From positions 1 through 64,000 of the forward strand of contig NZ_AAVU01000005.1 of assembly GCF_000169095.1 (NCBI RefSeq): 64,000 nt of DNA, in the 5' to 3' direction. Made by a program: the position numbers and the translations under genes. Positions 1 to 9,029 of the stretch are shown piece after piece. Source of the stretch: Lyngbya sp. PCC 8106 (GTDB lineage Bacteria; Cyanobacteriota; Cyanobacteriia; Cyanobacteriales; Microcoleaceae). Below the pieces are notes generated by a model. The model searched no databases. It had not been told where the DNA came from and was given only the letters and a program-made list of their open reading frames with translations. Within the stretch, counting starts at the first letter, position 1; every line of letters starts with the position of its first letter.

Positions 1-410
1 ACCTCCCTACCTCCCCACCCCCCACAAATCAAGTTTTAGGGCTAGAACGAAGCGGCCCTGCCTACAACGGGGGGAACCCCCGCAACGGACTTCGCGCTCT
101 ACGCAGGCGTAACCGCGCTTACCGCACTTTGCGCACTTTGCCCGCAGGTGGTGAGTGCAGTGCGTTGGTGAAGCAGCAAGGGGGCGCGCGGGTTTCCCCC
201 ATGAGTGACTGCGAGAGGCGGGTTCCCCGACAATCACGCAACTGCGTGCGCCCGAAGGGCGCGGGGTCTGTCCGCTGCATTGACCGTTGGTCACCTCGGA
301 ACCCGTCGCCGGTGTTGGGACGGGTTCTTCCTAAAGATATATTTTTCCAAAAATTAGTTAAATCAACCCACCCAGACTAAAAATTTTTCTCTAATTATGA
401 TAGAAATCAA
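1..410. other. GC-rich intergenic stretch with palindromic repeats
   Basis: No convincing gene is visible. The stretch opens with a CT-rich tract of short tandem units (CCTACCTCCCC-like) and continues with GC-rich sequence full of short palindromes, such as GCGC-rich hairpins around 85-120 and 251-262. It is markedly richer in GC than the AT-rich coding DNA beside it, which is typical of interspersed cyanobacterial repeat clusters. The last part (251-294) is related to a second copy at 8885-8938. Open frames here lack ribosome-binding sites and any family resemblance. Confidence 0.5.
251..294. repeat. Interspersed hairpin repeat, copy 1
   Basis: A GCGCCC...GGGCGC-type hairpin is followed by GGGTCTGTCCGCTGC and then by the palindrome TGACCGTTGGTCA. 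The same order of parts recurs at 8885-8938 with a different hairpin sequence, so the hairpin is preserved in shape more than in sequence. The two copies lie at the two sides of the ebo gene block. The function is unknown. Confidence 0.6.
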
Positions 411-1268
411 CTATTTTTGTTGCAAATAGTCGAGTTTCTTTTTCAGGCGACTTCCTGCTGCTGCTATTGCTAATATACTGAGGCTAACCAGGAAAGAAGG
501 TTCGGGGACGCTTGCAATTTTGTCGGTGATTTTTTCACCATTTAGGAGTGTATCTGTTAGATTAACTCCAATCAGGTTAATTCCTGCTAGGTTAACTCCG
601 GTAAGGTTGGCTTTACTGAGATTAACTCCTATAAAGTTACTGTCGGTGAGGTTAACTCCGGTGAGGTTGGCTTCGCTTAAGTTGACTCCCACAAAGTTAC
701 TTTCGGTCAAATTAGCCCCTAAAAAATTGGCTCGTATCAGGTCAACTCCCGCAAAGTTTGTATTACTGAGGTTGACTCCCACAAAGTTAGTATCGGTTAA
801 ATTAGCCCCGAAAAAATTAGCATCTATGAGGTCAACTCCGGCAAAGTTCGTATTGGTGAGGTTGACTCCCACAAAGTTAGTATCGGTGAGATTAGAACCG
901 AAAAAATTAGCACCTATGAGGTCAACTCCGGCAAAGTTCGTATTGCTGAGGTTGACTCCCACAAAGTTAGTATCGTTGAGGTTTACCCCTTGAAAATTCG
1001 CCCCAATTAAATCAACTCCGGCGAAGTTAGCACCACCTAAATTAACTCCAGAAAAGTTAGTATCGCTGAGGTTTACCCCTTGAAAATTTGCACCACCCAG
1101 GTTAAGTCCCGCGAAGTTCGCTCCAGCGAGGTTACACCCTACACAGTTATTCCCGTTTAAGACTCGCTCTAAGTCGGCGGGGTTAAAAGCGTGAGCGGGG
1201 GCAAAAAGCCCACCAATAAGGACAGAAAAAACTGTCGCTGATGCTGTTAGTATATTTGGCAGCTTCAT
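411..1268 (-). CDS. Secreted pentapeptide-repeat protein with PEP-CTERM-like C-terminus
   Basis: The 285-residue product starts with a signal peptide (about residues 1-27, ending near AHA). Residues 40-240 are almost entirely A(D/N)LXX-type pentapeptides (GANF, GVNL, DTNF), which predict a right-handed quadrilateral beta helix. A CVGC pair sits at the start of the repeats. The C-terminus has VPEP, a hydrophobic helix and a lysine/arginine tail, the layout of a PEP-CTERM sorting signal. It is co-directional with the ebo genes but separated from eboF by a terminator, so it is probably its own unit. The role is unknown; a surface or sheath structural protein is a reasonable inference because ScyD, ScyE and ScyF end the same way. 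Confidence 0.8.
   Translation of the reverse strand: MKLPNILTASATVFSVLIGGLFAPAHAFNPADLERVLNGNNCVGCNLAGANFAGLNLGGANFQGVNLSDTNFSGVNLGGANFAGVDLIGANFQGVNLNDTNFVGVNLSNTNFAGVDLIGANFFGSNLTDTNFVGVNLTNTNFAGVDLIDANFFGANLTDTNFVGVNLSNTNFAGVDLIRANFLGANLTESNFVGVNLSEANLTGVNLTDSNFIGVNLSKANLTGVNLAGINLIGVNLTDTLLNGEKITDKIASVPEPSFLVSLSILAIAAAGSRLKKKLDYLQQK
681..1040. repeat. Four 90-bp tandem repeats inside the pentapeptide gene
   Basis: The block GTTGACTCCCACAAAGTTA recurs at 681, 771, 861 and 951, an exact 90-bp period. One unit encodes 30 residues, that is six pentapeptides, so a higher-order repeat lies on top of the pentapeptide period. The near identity of the units suggests recent expansion by slippage or unequal recombination. 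Confidence 0.85.
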
Positions 1269-1390
1269 TGATTTTATTAAGAAACTTCATCTGGGAATTT
1301 TTCAGACCAATCCTTGAAAATTTACCGAAATTTTCCCGATTGTTCAAGAGGTCTTTCTGAGTATAACTAAATTGGGGAAATTTGGCAATA

Positions 1391-1422
1391 TAAAAAAATC
1401 GGGGCGTTCATTTTTACCCCGA
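1391..1422 (-). terminator. Intrinsic terminator after eboF
   Basis: On the minus strand a TCGGGG...CCCCGA stem with a 12-nt loop is followed by a run of seven T. It lies 70 bp beyond the eboF stop and before the pentapeptide gene, so it is the likely end of the scy-ebo transcription unit. Confidence 0.75.
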
Positions 1423-1492
1423 ATTTATATCTTTAGATAGATGATCGCACCCAAGACTATCTATCAATTTTTTTTGTTTAAATGTGGGTTAA

Positions 1493-2857
1493 TTAGTTAA
1501 AGATTTCTTTAAGAATCAGTTGGCTAATGTCTGTAGGTAACAGAGGGTTTTCTTCTGAAGCTTCTGCTTTTTGAGTGAGAAAAACGGGGTAATCGCAAGT
1601 ATTAGGCGGAATACAACCGTGAGACCCTTTAACGAGGTTAGCATCAAGGGGAATAACATCGAGTAAATAACGAAAACCTAATTGCTTGCGTAACAACTTC
1701 CAGGCAATTTTGACTTTAGGAAAAGGAATTTTGGGGTCAATAAAAAGCTCAACAGGATCATAACCTGGTTTGCGGTGAATATCAACTGTGCGAGCAAAAT
1801 CTGGGGCGCGTTTATCGTCTAACCAATAATAGTAAGTAAACCAAGCGTGAGGATGAGCGATCGCAACTAAATCACCGGATCGGCTATGATTCAGATGAAA
1901 TTCTTTTTGACCTTCCTTGTCTAAAATGTAGTCAATACCATCAACATTTTCGAGGATTGATCGCACTTTAGAAATATTAGCTTTTGATCGCACATAAATA
2001 TGAGCAATTTGATGATCGGCGACAGCAAAAGCCTCACTAACACCTGTATCGAGCAATTCTAAGCCTAATTCTTCCCGGATGGATAATAAACCGTTTTCTC
2101 TCAATAATCTGTTCAGATGAATAGGTTGAGAAACTGGAGTAATACCATATTCTGACAATACCACAATATTGGCATTTTTGGCAGTATAATAGTTAATTAA
2201 ATCTGCACAAACTTGATCAATCGCTTGTAAATCTTCTTGAATATCTTCGGCTTGAGTCCCAACACTTTGCAAACAATAATCAAGATGAGGAAGATAGATC
2301 AGTGTTAGCGTCGGATCTTGGCGAATATCCACCCATTTAGCAGAATCTGCTATCCATTGACTAGATGCAATTGAAGTCGCTGGCCCCCAAAATTTAAACA
2401 GGGGAAATTGACCTAAATCGGATTGAATTTGCGATCGCAAATCACCGGGTTGAGTGTAAATATCGGGAATTTTTCGACCATCAGCAGGATACATCGGTCG
2501 AGGGGTAATTCCATAGTCTACTGATGAATTCATATTGTACCACCAAAACAGATTTGCGGTTGTACAATTGGGGTTAATCTCTTTAGCCATCTCCCAAATT
2601 TTCGGAGATTGTACTAAACGGTTAGACTGTCGCCAAAACTTAATTTCATTTTCATCACGAAAATACCAACCATTCCCAACAATACCATGTTCACTCGGCC
2701 ATTTTCCAGTTAAATAGGTTGTCTGGGCCGAACAAGTCACCGCAGGTAATACAGGTTTAATTGTATTAACTTGTTTCGCCCATTTCGACAGTTTGGGCAT
2801 GGCTTTTAACAATGCAGATGTCAAACCTACAACATTAATAACTACTGTTTTTTGCAT
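1493..2857 (-). CDS. eboF: EboF, alkaline phosphatase/nucleotide pyrophosphatase superfamily protein
   Basis: The 454-residue product is a type I phosphodiesterase of the alkaline phosphatase superfamily. The N-terminal strand (VVINVVGL) leads to the metal and nucleophile region PAVTCSAQTTYLTGKWPSEH, where a threonine in this stretch is the expected nucleophile; HLDYC (about residue 190) and ADHQIAH (about 280) resemble further metal sites. No signal peptide is apparent. It is last in the eboA-F block, 38 bp after eboE. Known work links the ebo genes to export of the scytonemin monomer to the periplasm; the substrate of EboF itself is not established. Confidence 0.88.
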   Translation of the reverse strand: MQKTVVINVVGLTSALLKAMPKLSKWAKQVNTIKPVLPAVTCSAQTTYLTGKWPSEHGIVGNGWYFRDENEIKFWRQSNRLVQSPKIWEMAKEINPNCTTANLFWWYNMNSSVDYGITPRPMYPADGRKIPDIYTQPGDLRSQIQSDLGQFPLFKFWGPATSIASSQWIADSAKWVDIRQDPTLTLIYLPHLDYCLQSVGTQAEDIQEDLQAIDQVCADLINYYTAKNANIVVLSEYGITPVSQPIHLNRLLRENGLLSIREELGLELLDTGVSEAFAVADHQIAHIYVRSKANISKVRSILENVDGIDYILDKEGQKEFHLNHSRSGDLVAIAHPHAWFTYYYWLDDKRAPDFARTVDIHRKPGYDPVELFIDPKIPFPKVKIAWKLLRKQLGFRYLLDVIPLDANLVKGSHGCIPPNTCDYPVFLTQKAEASEENPLLPTDISQLILKEIFN

Positions 2858-2895
2858 GGATTAATTGAGAATAAAACTACAATTTTCAAAGGATG

Positions 2896-4155
2896 CTAAC
2901 TTGAAGCAGAGGAAACAGTCTGTTGTTGGTTTGAATATAGATTAGAATGATCTTGATAATGCTGAAGTACCCATTCATACTCTCTTTGAATAGAAGTGAG
3001 TAAATCAGTTTTGAGGTTTTCAGGAAGAACTTGAAAGGTGTAAGTTTCGATCTCTAGATGTTCACAGGGATAATCTTTCAACAAATCTAATACCGTTAAA
3101 ATATCGTCTTGGGTAGACTGTAAAACGCCGTAAGTTTTGTTAAATATCGGAATGTGAAAATGAGTCCGCCACTCTTGAGCCGTTGTTTCTCTTAACTCTT
3201 GAAGTGCTTCGGGTAAATCAATATAGGATTGGAAAGTACCGTCTGGATGAGCAGCAACGACTTGATGAAGATAAGTAGAATCAACAAATTTATGCAAATA
3301 TTCAGCGAGGTGATCACGTTCAGATTGATCTTGAGGAAGCTGATTTTTAATCGCTGCACTAATTTGAATTTTGCCAACTAAAATCCCGGCTTGTTTAAAC
3401 TGTTCAAATACCTGAGATGGCTTTTCATAAACAACAGAAAAATGGCAAGTATCGTAACAGATTTGAATATGTTGTCGCAGAAGTTTCTCGGCTGTATTCA
3501 AATCAATCCCCAGTGTATCAGCGAGTTGTTTTCCACCGACAGGTAACAGCCAGTTCTCAAAAAAATCAATCACTTCGGCGGAATTCTCAATTAACCCATT
3601 GGGTTCGGGTTCAAGGTCAACATGAATAAATTTACCCGTTTTCTGATGTAAATTAACCAGTTCTACAACAACTTTAACCAGGTTAATTGTACTCTGTTTA
3701 AACACCTCATTGATATCAGATGAACTGTTAAACCAAGGCTTATAAGAAAGAGGTAGCGTTGAAATACTCCCATTTACACCTTGAGGTAACAGTTCCGCTA
3801 ATATATAAGCCAGGTGCTGAGTGTAATTCGTTCGCTCTGATGTTGTCCAGTCTGGTGCATAAACTTGATCTTTCACCACCTGGTTATGAAAGCCACCATA
3901 GGGAAATCCATTCAGGGTAAAAACATAAAGATTATGTTTGGCTAACCAAGCTTTAAACTCACTCATTTCTGAGGGCTTAAGTTGGGTTGTTGCTTGATGA
4001 GAAAGTCTTAAACCAATCCCCAAATATTCAGAATTTAAGCGACTTTTCAAAGCTGGAATATATTGTTTTAAGTTATCAAAAACTTCCAGCCAAGATTCGC
4101 CTGGATGAATATTTGTACAGTAGGTCAAGTGAGTGCTATTTTCAGTAAGCTGCAT
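2896..4155 (-). CDS. eboE: EboE, TIM-barrel sugar-isomerase-like metabolite traffic protein
   Basis: The 419-residue protein has the AP-endonuclease/xylose-isomerase type TIM-barrel pattern: HVDLEPEPNG (about residue 197), ICYDTCHFSVVYE (about 235), and IQISAA with later histidine and acidic residues suggest a metal site (the family label is 'metabolite traffic protein EboE'). Its ATG shares one base with the eboD stop (TAATG), which implies translational coupling. The exact reaction is unknown. Family assignment rests on fold-type motifs and on the fixed position between eboD and eboF. Confidence 0.88.
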   Translation of the reverse strand: MQLTENSTHLTYCTNIHPGESWLEVFDNLKQYIPALKSRLNSEYLGIGLRLSHQATTQLKPSEMSEFKAWLAKHNLYVFTLNGFPYGGFHNQVVKDQVYAPDWTTSERTNYTQHLAYILAELLPQGVNGSISTLPLSYKPWFNSSSDINEVFKQSTINLVKVVVELVNLHQKTGKFIHVDLEPEPNGLIENSAEVIDFFENWLLPVGGKQLADTLGIDLNTAEKLLRQHIQICYDTCHFSVVYEKPSQVFEQFKQAGILVGKIQISAAIKNQLPQDQSERDHLAEYLHKFVDSTYLHQVVAAHPDGTFQSYIDLPEALQELRETTAQEWRTHFHIPIFNKTYGVLQSTQDDILTVLDLLKDYPCEHLEIETYTFQVLPENLKTDLLTSIQREYEWVLQHYQDHSNLYSNQQQTVSSASS

Positions 4156-5372
4156 TATAAATCAGCCTCCTTTAACATCATAATCGCTAGACGATATTTG
4201 TCTAAATCAACTTGGTGAACTTCTAAACCTTGACCAACGGTTGCAAGCAGCATTAAAGTCAACTCACCGCCCAAATGTTCTTGAAATTCACTTAACCCTC
4301 GAAACAGAGAACGGGAATGTTCAGGTTCAGTGAAATGAGAAGAAAGTTCAGCATCATAAAGACGAAATCCTAATGCTTTAAACAGGTTCAAAATTTCATT
4401 CAATTCTTGCTTGGTAATCAAACCTGACAAATAAGAATAAGTGCTGTCAAGACAAATTCCAATTGCTACAGCTTCTCCATGATAAAGACGGTAATTGCTG
4501 AGGTATTCTATACGATGTGCTGCCCAGTGACCAAAATCTAGAGGGCGAGAACTCCCCATTTCAAACGGATCTCCACCAGCAATATGATCGAGGTGCAACT
4601 TAGCACAACGGTAAACAATTTGCTGCATCGTATCTAAATCTCGGTTCACTAATGCTTCTGTATGATTAACAATAAAATCAAAAAAAGCAGCATCTTTAAT
4701 CAGTGCAACTTTCACCGCTTCAGCCAAACCTGAACGCCAATTTCGATCATCTAATGTGGTTAAAAAATTGGCATCATTTAAAACCAAAGTTGGAGGTGCA
4801 AATGTTCCTAAAAAGTTCTTTTTCCCAAAAGCATTAATCCCATTTTTAACCCCAACTCCCGAGTCACATTGTCCTAAAACCGTTGTCGGTACCCGAATTA
4901 ACCGAATCCCTCGATGGGCTGTTGCTGCGGCGTAGCCCACCAAATCTAACATCGCACCGCCACCCACAGCGATAACGTAGGAATGACGACAAAGTTCGGC
5001 TTCTGAAATTATCTTTTGTAAATTTTCAACGAGTTGAGGATTATTTTTCGCCGCTTCTCCCCCGGCAATTAAAGTTGAACCGGGTTTGAGGTTTAACGCA
5101 TAGGAATGGCAATTACTATAAGCTTGAATTTGAGCCAGAATTTCCGTCTGTTGAGGAAGTCCACTATCAACAAATGCAATCACTTTTTTAACCCCTTCCC
5201 CTTTCGAGAGTAGCACATTTGCTAACATTGGATTATCGGGGTTAAATAAATCGCGAGTAAAGTGTACATCGTAGTTAAATGTAACTTTTACCTCTTGTTT
5301 TAGGGAAGCATACTCAGTGGATGAACTCTGGCTAGCGGGTTTAGAAGCGGGCTTAGAAAGTGTAAAAGTCAT
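4155..5372 (-). CDS. eboD: EboD, 3-dehydroquinate synthase-like protein
   Basis: This 405-residue protein belongs to the dehydroquinate synthase/glycerol dehydrogenase fold. It shows the NAD-binding stretch VIAVGGGAMLDLVGYAAATA (about 133-152), the PTTVLGQCDSGVGVKNGIN region and metal-ligand histidines around LDFGHWAAHRIE and YHGEAVAIG. It differs from ordinary AroB in its extra N-terminal part. A ribosome-binding site (AAGGAT) precedes the ATG by about 8 nt. From established knowledge, eboD is present in some ebo clusters and absent from that of Nostoc punctiforme. It could act on a cyclitol- or quinate-like substrate; this is inference. Confidence 0.88.
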   Translation of the reverse strand: MTFTLSKPASKPASQSSSTEYASLKQEVKVTFNYDVHFTRDLFNPDNPMLANVLLSKGEGVKKVIAFVDSGLPQQTEILAQIQAYSNCHSYALNLKPGSTLIAGGEAAKNNPQLVENLQKIISEAELCRHSYVIAVGGGAMLDLVGYAAATAHRGIRLIRVPTTVLGQCDSGVGVKNGINAFGKKNFLGTFAPPTLVLNDANFLTTLDDRNWRSGLAEAVKVALIKDAAFFDFIVNHTEALVNRDLDTMQQIVYRCAKLHLDHIAGGDPFEMGSSRPLDFGHWAAHRIEYLSNYRLYHGEAVAIGICLDSTYSYLSGLITKQELNEILNLFKALGFRLYDAELSSHFTEPEHSRSLFRGLSEFQEHLGGELTLMLLATVGQGLEVHQVDLDKYRLAIMMLKEADL

Positions 5373-5422
5373 TGAAGTTTATCCTTTTTAATCTGTTTTT
5401 TTATGGTCTGTTGCCTGTAATA

Positions 5423-6340
5423 TTAGGTCACTGCAAACAGACGCGCTAATCCCATTGATAACAGCAAGAGTGCTAACACTAGCAAACCGTAAAGTCCGCC
5501 AGCAAAGCAAGAAGCGAGTGTTGCATTGACAATCACTAAAGATAAAATTCCTGCTTGAACAGCACTGCGAATATAGTTAGGTTGGGGAAAAGTTGCCGCT
5601 CGTACAAACGGGGGAAAAATGCGCCAAGTCAGCAACCCAACAAACAATAAAGCACTAATTATATGAGCAGATGTAATTGCACAGCCCAATAAAATAGCAA
5701 TGACAATACCCATCAGTACAACCGAAATTTGTCCAGTGCGACGATTTCCCCCATACACTTCACCTTGACTAATGGCGGTAATTGCACCAATATACAAAAT
5801 AGGAATAATGGCGAGATAGGTGGGATGAATTAATGAAAACCCATTCTCAAAAATATTGCTAAAGGCTGTTGGTAAAACACTGATACCGAGTAATAAATTC
5901 CCCGCCCGACAAAACCCCATTGTTAACGGCCCGAACAAAGCATGATGTTTTGCTGTACTATCATAAATAATTGTCGCCGCAGCAATCAGACTGGCTAATA
6001 GGAGACTTAAGCCAGAAACCTGACTCGCTGCAAAAACTCCAACTGTTAACAAAAAACCCCCCAATATTGTCGCCTCTTGAGATGAAACAGCACCCCGAGG
6101 AATTGGCCGTTCCGGGCGTTCTTCGGCATCTAACTCTGCATCAAAAACATCATTAAAAACCACCCCGCCCCCGTAAAGTCCAGTTGTTGCTAACAGTAAC
6201 CACAATAAAGAACTAATAGAGGCGCTACTCCCGGCAATGGCATATCCGGCTAAGATATCCGCCCAAGCTGTAGGAATATTGGGGGGACGCATGAGTTGAA
6301 AGTAGCCTGCTGTACGATTGCTTAGAATTGTTGTATTCAA
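5423..6340 (-). CDS. eboC: EboC, UbiA-family membrane prenyltransferase
   Basis: The 305-residue protein is an integral membrane enzyme with about eight to nine hydrophobic helices. The first UbiA aspartate motif is NDVFDAELDAEERPERPIP (about 63-81), and a second Asp-rich site is IYDSTAKHH (about 125-133), weaker than in classical members. It would transfer a prenyl group to an aromatic acceptor or otherwise handle a lipid-linked aromatic in the cytoplasmic membrane. The TTG at 6340 is preceded by AAAGG at suitable spacing; an ATG at 6292 is an alternative start. It is the only obvious membrane protein of the ebo block, so it is the best candidate for the membrane step. Confidence 0.87.
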   Translation of the reverse strand: MNTTILSNRTAGYFQLMRPPNIPTAWADILAGYAIAGSSASISSLLWLLLATTGLYGGGVVFNDVFDAELDAEERPERPIPRGAVSSQEATILGGFLLTVGVFAASQVSGLSLLLASLIAAATIIYDSTAKHHALFGPLTMGFCRAGNLLLGISVLPTAFSNIFENGFSLIHPTYLAIIPILYIGAITAISQGEVYGGNRRTGQISVVLMGIVIAILLGCAITSAHIISALLFVGLLTWRIFPPFVRAATFPQPNYIRSAVQAGILSLVIVNATLASCFAGGLYGLLVLALLLLSMGLARLFAVT

Positions 6341-6459
6341 ATCAATTACCTTTGTGCTAGGACGAATAAATCTATATTTTTGGGGTTCAATCGGTTATTT
6401 TTAAGATGAATCAATTAAGATGAACCTGTCTCTAAAATTGGTGACGATTCAATCTATTT

Positions 6460-7383
6460 CTACTGAATCACAACTGAATCCCGCAGAGTTTTTGCATCTG
6501 GATTTTGCCCTCGCAATACGCTATTGCCATCAAACTGTGCTGTATGATCAACAGGTTTAGGTGTGAGCCAATCGCTTTCTTTAAATTGACCACTTTGACT
6601 ATAAGCTTTGAGTGCATTTTCATAACAAACTGTTCGCACATCCGCCTCATTAATGCCTTCATCTAACATCAGTTGAGCGGTTTTGGGTACGGCTAAGGGA
6701 TCACTTAATCCCCAGTCAGCACTACTATCAACAATGATGCGATCAGTACCGTATTTTTTAACAACTTCTACCATCCGAGCATTACCCATTTTCGTCATCG
6801 GATAAATGGTAAATGCAGCCCAAAACCCTCGCTCTAGAACTTCTTCAACGGTTTCTTCGTTGTTATGATCGATGATCACTTGAGACGGATCAAGACCATG
6901 TTCAATACAGCGATCCATACTACGACTTGTACCCGCTTTTTTGTTGCGATGGGGCGTATGAATCAGTACCAACATATCGAGTTCTTTGGCTAAAGCAAGC
7001 TGATCTTGAAAGTATTTATCTTCTGTTTCTGTCATGTCATCGTAGCCAATTTCACCAATTGCTACAACGCCTTCTTTACAGGCAAATACAGGCAACAAAT
7101 CCATCACAAGTTCAGCAACGGTGGAATTATTGGCTTCTTTGGGGTTCAAACCAATTGTACAATAATGAGCAATGCCAAACTGAGACGCCCTAAACCGTTC
7201 CCAACCCACAAGACTGCTAAAATAATCTTTGAAACTGCCGGGGTTTGTGCGAGGTTGACCCAACCAAAAAGAAGGTTCAATCACAGCAACAATGCCATAC
7301 TCTCGCATCACCAGATAGTCATAGGTTGTCCGTGCAGTCATATGAATATGCGGATCAATAAACATGAGATTGGTAGATTCCAT
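6460..7383 (-). CDS. eboB: EboB, TatD-family metal-dependent hydrolase
   Basis: The product (307 residues from the ATG chosen here) begins MFIDPHIHM, the HxH metal motif of the TatD/amidohydrolase superfamily, and continues with GEIGYDD, VLIHTPH, VIIDHNN and VDSSADWG, which supply the other metal ligands along the TIM barrel. A TTG 51 bp upstream would overlap eboA, so the ATG at 7383, which leaves a 19-bp gap, is preferred. No signal peptide is seen, so it is cytoplasmic. The substrate is unknown; it is part of the conserved ebo set. Confidence 0.88.
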   Translation of the reverse strand: MESTNLMFIDPHIHMTARTTYDYLVMREYGIVAVIEPSFWLGQPRTNPGSFKDYFSSLVGWERFRASQFGIAHYCTIGLNPKEANNSTVAELVMDLLPVFACKEGVVAIGEIGYDDMTETEDKYFQDQLALAKELDMLVLIHTPHRNKKAGTSRSMDRCIEHGLDPSQVIIDHNNEETVEEVLERGFWAAFTIYPMTKMGNARMVEVVKKYGTDRIIVDSSADWGLSDPLAVPKTAQLMLDEGINEADVRTVCYENALKAYSQSGQFKESDWLTPKPVDHTAQFDGNSVLRGQNPDAKTLRDSVVIQ

Positions 7384-7402
7384 AGTGATAGATGATGATA
7401 GT

Positions 7403-8326
7403 TTATTTGGCTGTATGGGTGGGGTTAGAATCAAGATAATTCTGAGTCCAACTGTTCCAAGTTTGCTGTTGGCTAAATGTTTTTAACTTGGGGCGAGACT
7501 CTAGCAATGACTTGATTTTTTCTGAATGGGAAATCATACAGGCGATCGCACCTGCTTCTTGTTGCATCGGATCGGGGTGATCCAACACTTTGATTAAATC
7601 TTCAGTCATACTATCGGTTGTGAAAGCACCCATTGCCCGCCACAGTTCAGGGGTAACACTGCGATCAGCAGCCCAACGTTCGTGGGCGTAGTCAATTAAC
7701 ATTTGTGACAAAGCGGGGTTAGTCCGATGATCAAGACTGATAATTTTGTGCAGTGGACTATCAATAAAAATCGCTTTTAAAACCATTTGGTTCCAAGCAA
7801 GTTCGGAAAGATAATGGGCAGGATAGGGGTTATGAAGTGCCACTGCATTGAATACAACTGACATATTTGTGCGTATTCCTTCGGCTGCCCGATCTTGGTA
7901 TTTTTCCGGTGAAGGAAGTAGCGGCAACGCTTGATAAAGGGCGACTAGCTCATCGATATCAGCAGCAGAAAAGAGCTGATCAAGAATGCTTTGATAGTCT
8001 TCGGAGTTGCCTTTAATTAAGGATAAAACTAACAATGTTCGAGCCAGCCCGTCAACTCGCCAGTGTTGAGGATGCCAACCGGGGCAAATTTCTATTGCTA
8101 CTTTTAAATCTTCATCGGTTAGCACCAAATTTGCTTTCCCTAAACGACGAGGAACTAAGCTGAATGCAATAAAAAATGATCTCTGGGTTGCTCCCTTCAA
8201 CAGTTCAGACTGCTTTTGGGTCAGCCAAGCAAGCTGTTCGTTATCGAGTTGATTTGAGAGCCAGTCAAAGATTAGATTGATTGTCCGATTTAAGTGAGTT
8301 GATTGATTGATAGATGCAAGAACCAT
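7403..8326 (-). CDS. eboA: EboA, conserved protein of unknown function
   Basis: The 307-residue, mostly alpha-helical, soluble protein resembles HEAT-like helical folds and has no catalytic motif that I recognise. Features include a leucine-rich N-terminal half and the segment RDRAAEGIRTNM-like near residue 146, where family conservation is usually high. It is first in the ebo block and is recognised by position and by the typical FVA(L)HNPYP-type centre (VALHNPYPAHYLSELAWNQM, about 168-187). Upstream is a 703-bp gap that could contain an internal promoter. Confidence 0.82.
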   Translation of the reverse strand: MVLASINQSTHLNRTINLIFDWLSNQLDNEQLAWLTQKQSELLKGATQRSFFIAFSLVPRRLGKANLVLTDEDLKVAIEICPGWHPQHWRVDGLARTLLVLSLIKGNSEDYQSILDQLFSAADIDELVALYQALPLLPSPEKYQDRAAEGIRTNMSVVFNAVALHNPYPAHYLSELAWNQMVLKAIFIDSPLHKIISLDHRTNPALSQMLIDYAHERWAADRSVTPELWRAMGAFTTDSMTEDLIKVLDHPDPMQQEAGAIACMISHSEKIKSLLESRPKLKTFSQQQTWNSWTQNYLDSNPTHTAK

Positions 8327-9029
8327 GTCGCTATTTTTCTGGATTAAGCTGTTTGATCTTTTGATTGTTGTTTATTGTATTGTCTATTATACAAACCTTA
8401 AAAGCTTTATTTCAAGGTGTTTTAATGTACAACAGTTTTAACTTCAATGAATAAACATCAAGCTTTCTTTGAAATTAATTTTGACATATTTACCTCCCTA
8501 AAAAGACGAAAATCTTCTTAGGTCAAAAGATATATTTGAACATTTGCACTTGACAAAATACTGCTTTTAACAGTCGTCTTGCACTTTTCTCAATATCAAT
8601 TTTTAATCCCCCAATAACCTTCGGCGATTATTAAGTGATTTAGTTTTTAAACTGTTAAACCATGCCCTGTTTGTACAGTTTGACAAATGGTTTTGACTTC
8701 CCCAGACTTAATATAGATATTAACAGTTTTTTTAGATGCTAGCTAGAGATGCTATGTGCCTATTATAAACCAAGTTTATTTGAACAACAAATAAATAGCT
8801 CAAAAGCCCACACAATCAAGCGGATTGATGGTGAGTCACAGATTACTCCGCCGTTTTACGACGGAGCCTGTCTTGGACAGCATTCCCTTGCGCCGTCAGG
8901 CGCAAGGGGTCTGTCCGCTGCTGTGACCGTTGGTCACAACTTTGAGCAGACTTGGCATTTATACAGAAGTGCCTGAATAACAGCTTGATTAAGTTGTATC
9001 TGTCAAACACCTCTGCATAAACAGAACGA
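8327..9029. other. Gap between scyF and eboA
   Basis: No gene is supported. The left two thirds are AT-rich and may carry a promoter for the ebo block on the minus strand, but no clear -35/-10 pair stands out. The right third carries the interspersed hairpin repeat at 8885-8938. A 75-codon plus-strand frame here runs through the repeat and has no ribosome-binding site, so it is not called. Confidence 0.5.
8885..8938. repeat. Interspersed hairpin repeat, copy 2
   Basis: The hairpin CTTGCGCC-GTCA-GGCGCAAG is followed by GGGTCTGTCCGCTGC and the palindrome TGACCGTTGGTCA, the same order as at 251-294. The two 3' parts are almost identical while the leading hairpins differ in sequence but not in pairing. 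Confidence 0.65.

Noticed and set aside
7..380. Frames on both strands in the GC-rich start of the window
   Set aside because: They run through palindromic repeats, have no ribosome-binding site and no family signal.
520..993. A 157-codon plus-strand frame rich in Leu/Thr/Lys repeats
   Set aside because: It is the complement of the pentapeptide repeats of the minus-strand gene at 411-1268, whose periodicity keeps the opposite strand open.
681..1040. Direct repeats as a possible CRISPR array
   Set aside because: The 90-bp units are contiguous, without unique spacers, and code for pentapeptides.
8749..8976. A 75-codon plus-strand frame between scyF and eboA
   Set aside because: It spans the interspersed hairpin repeat and has an unlikely composition and no start signal.
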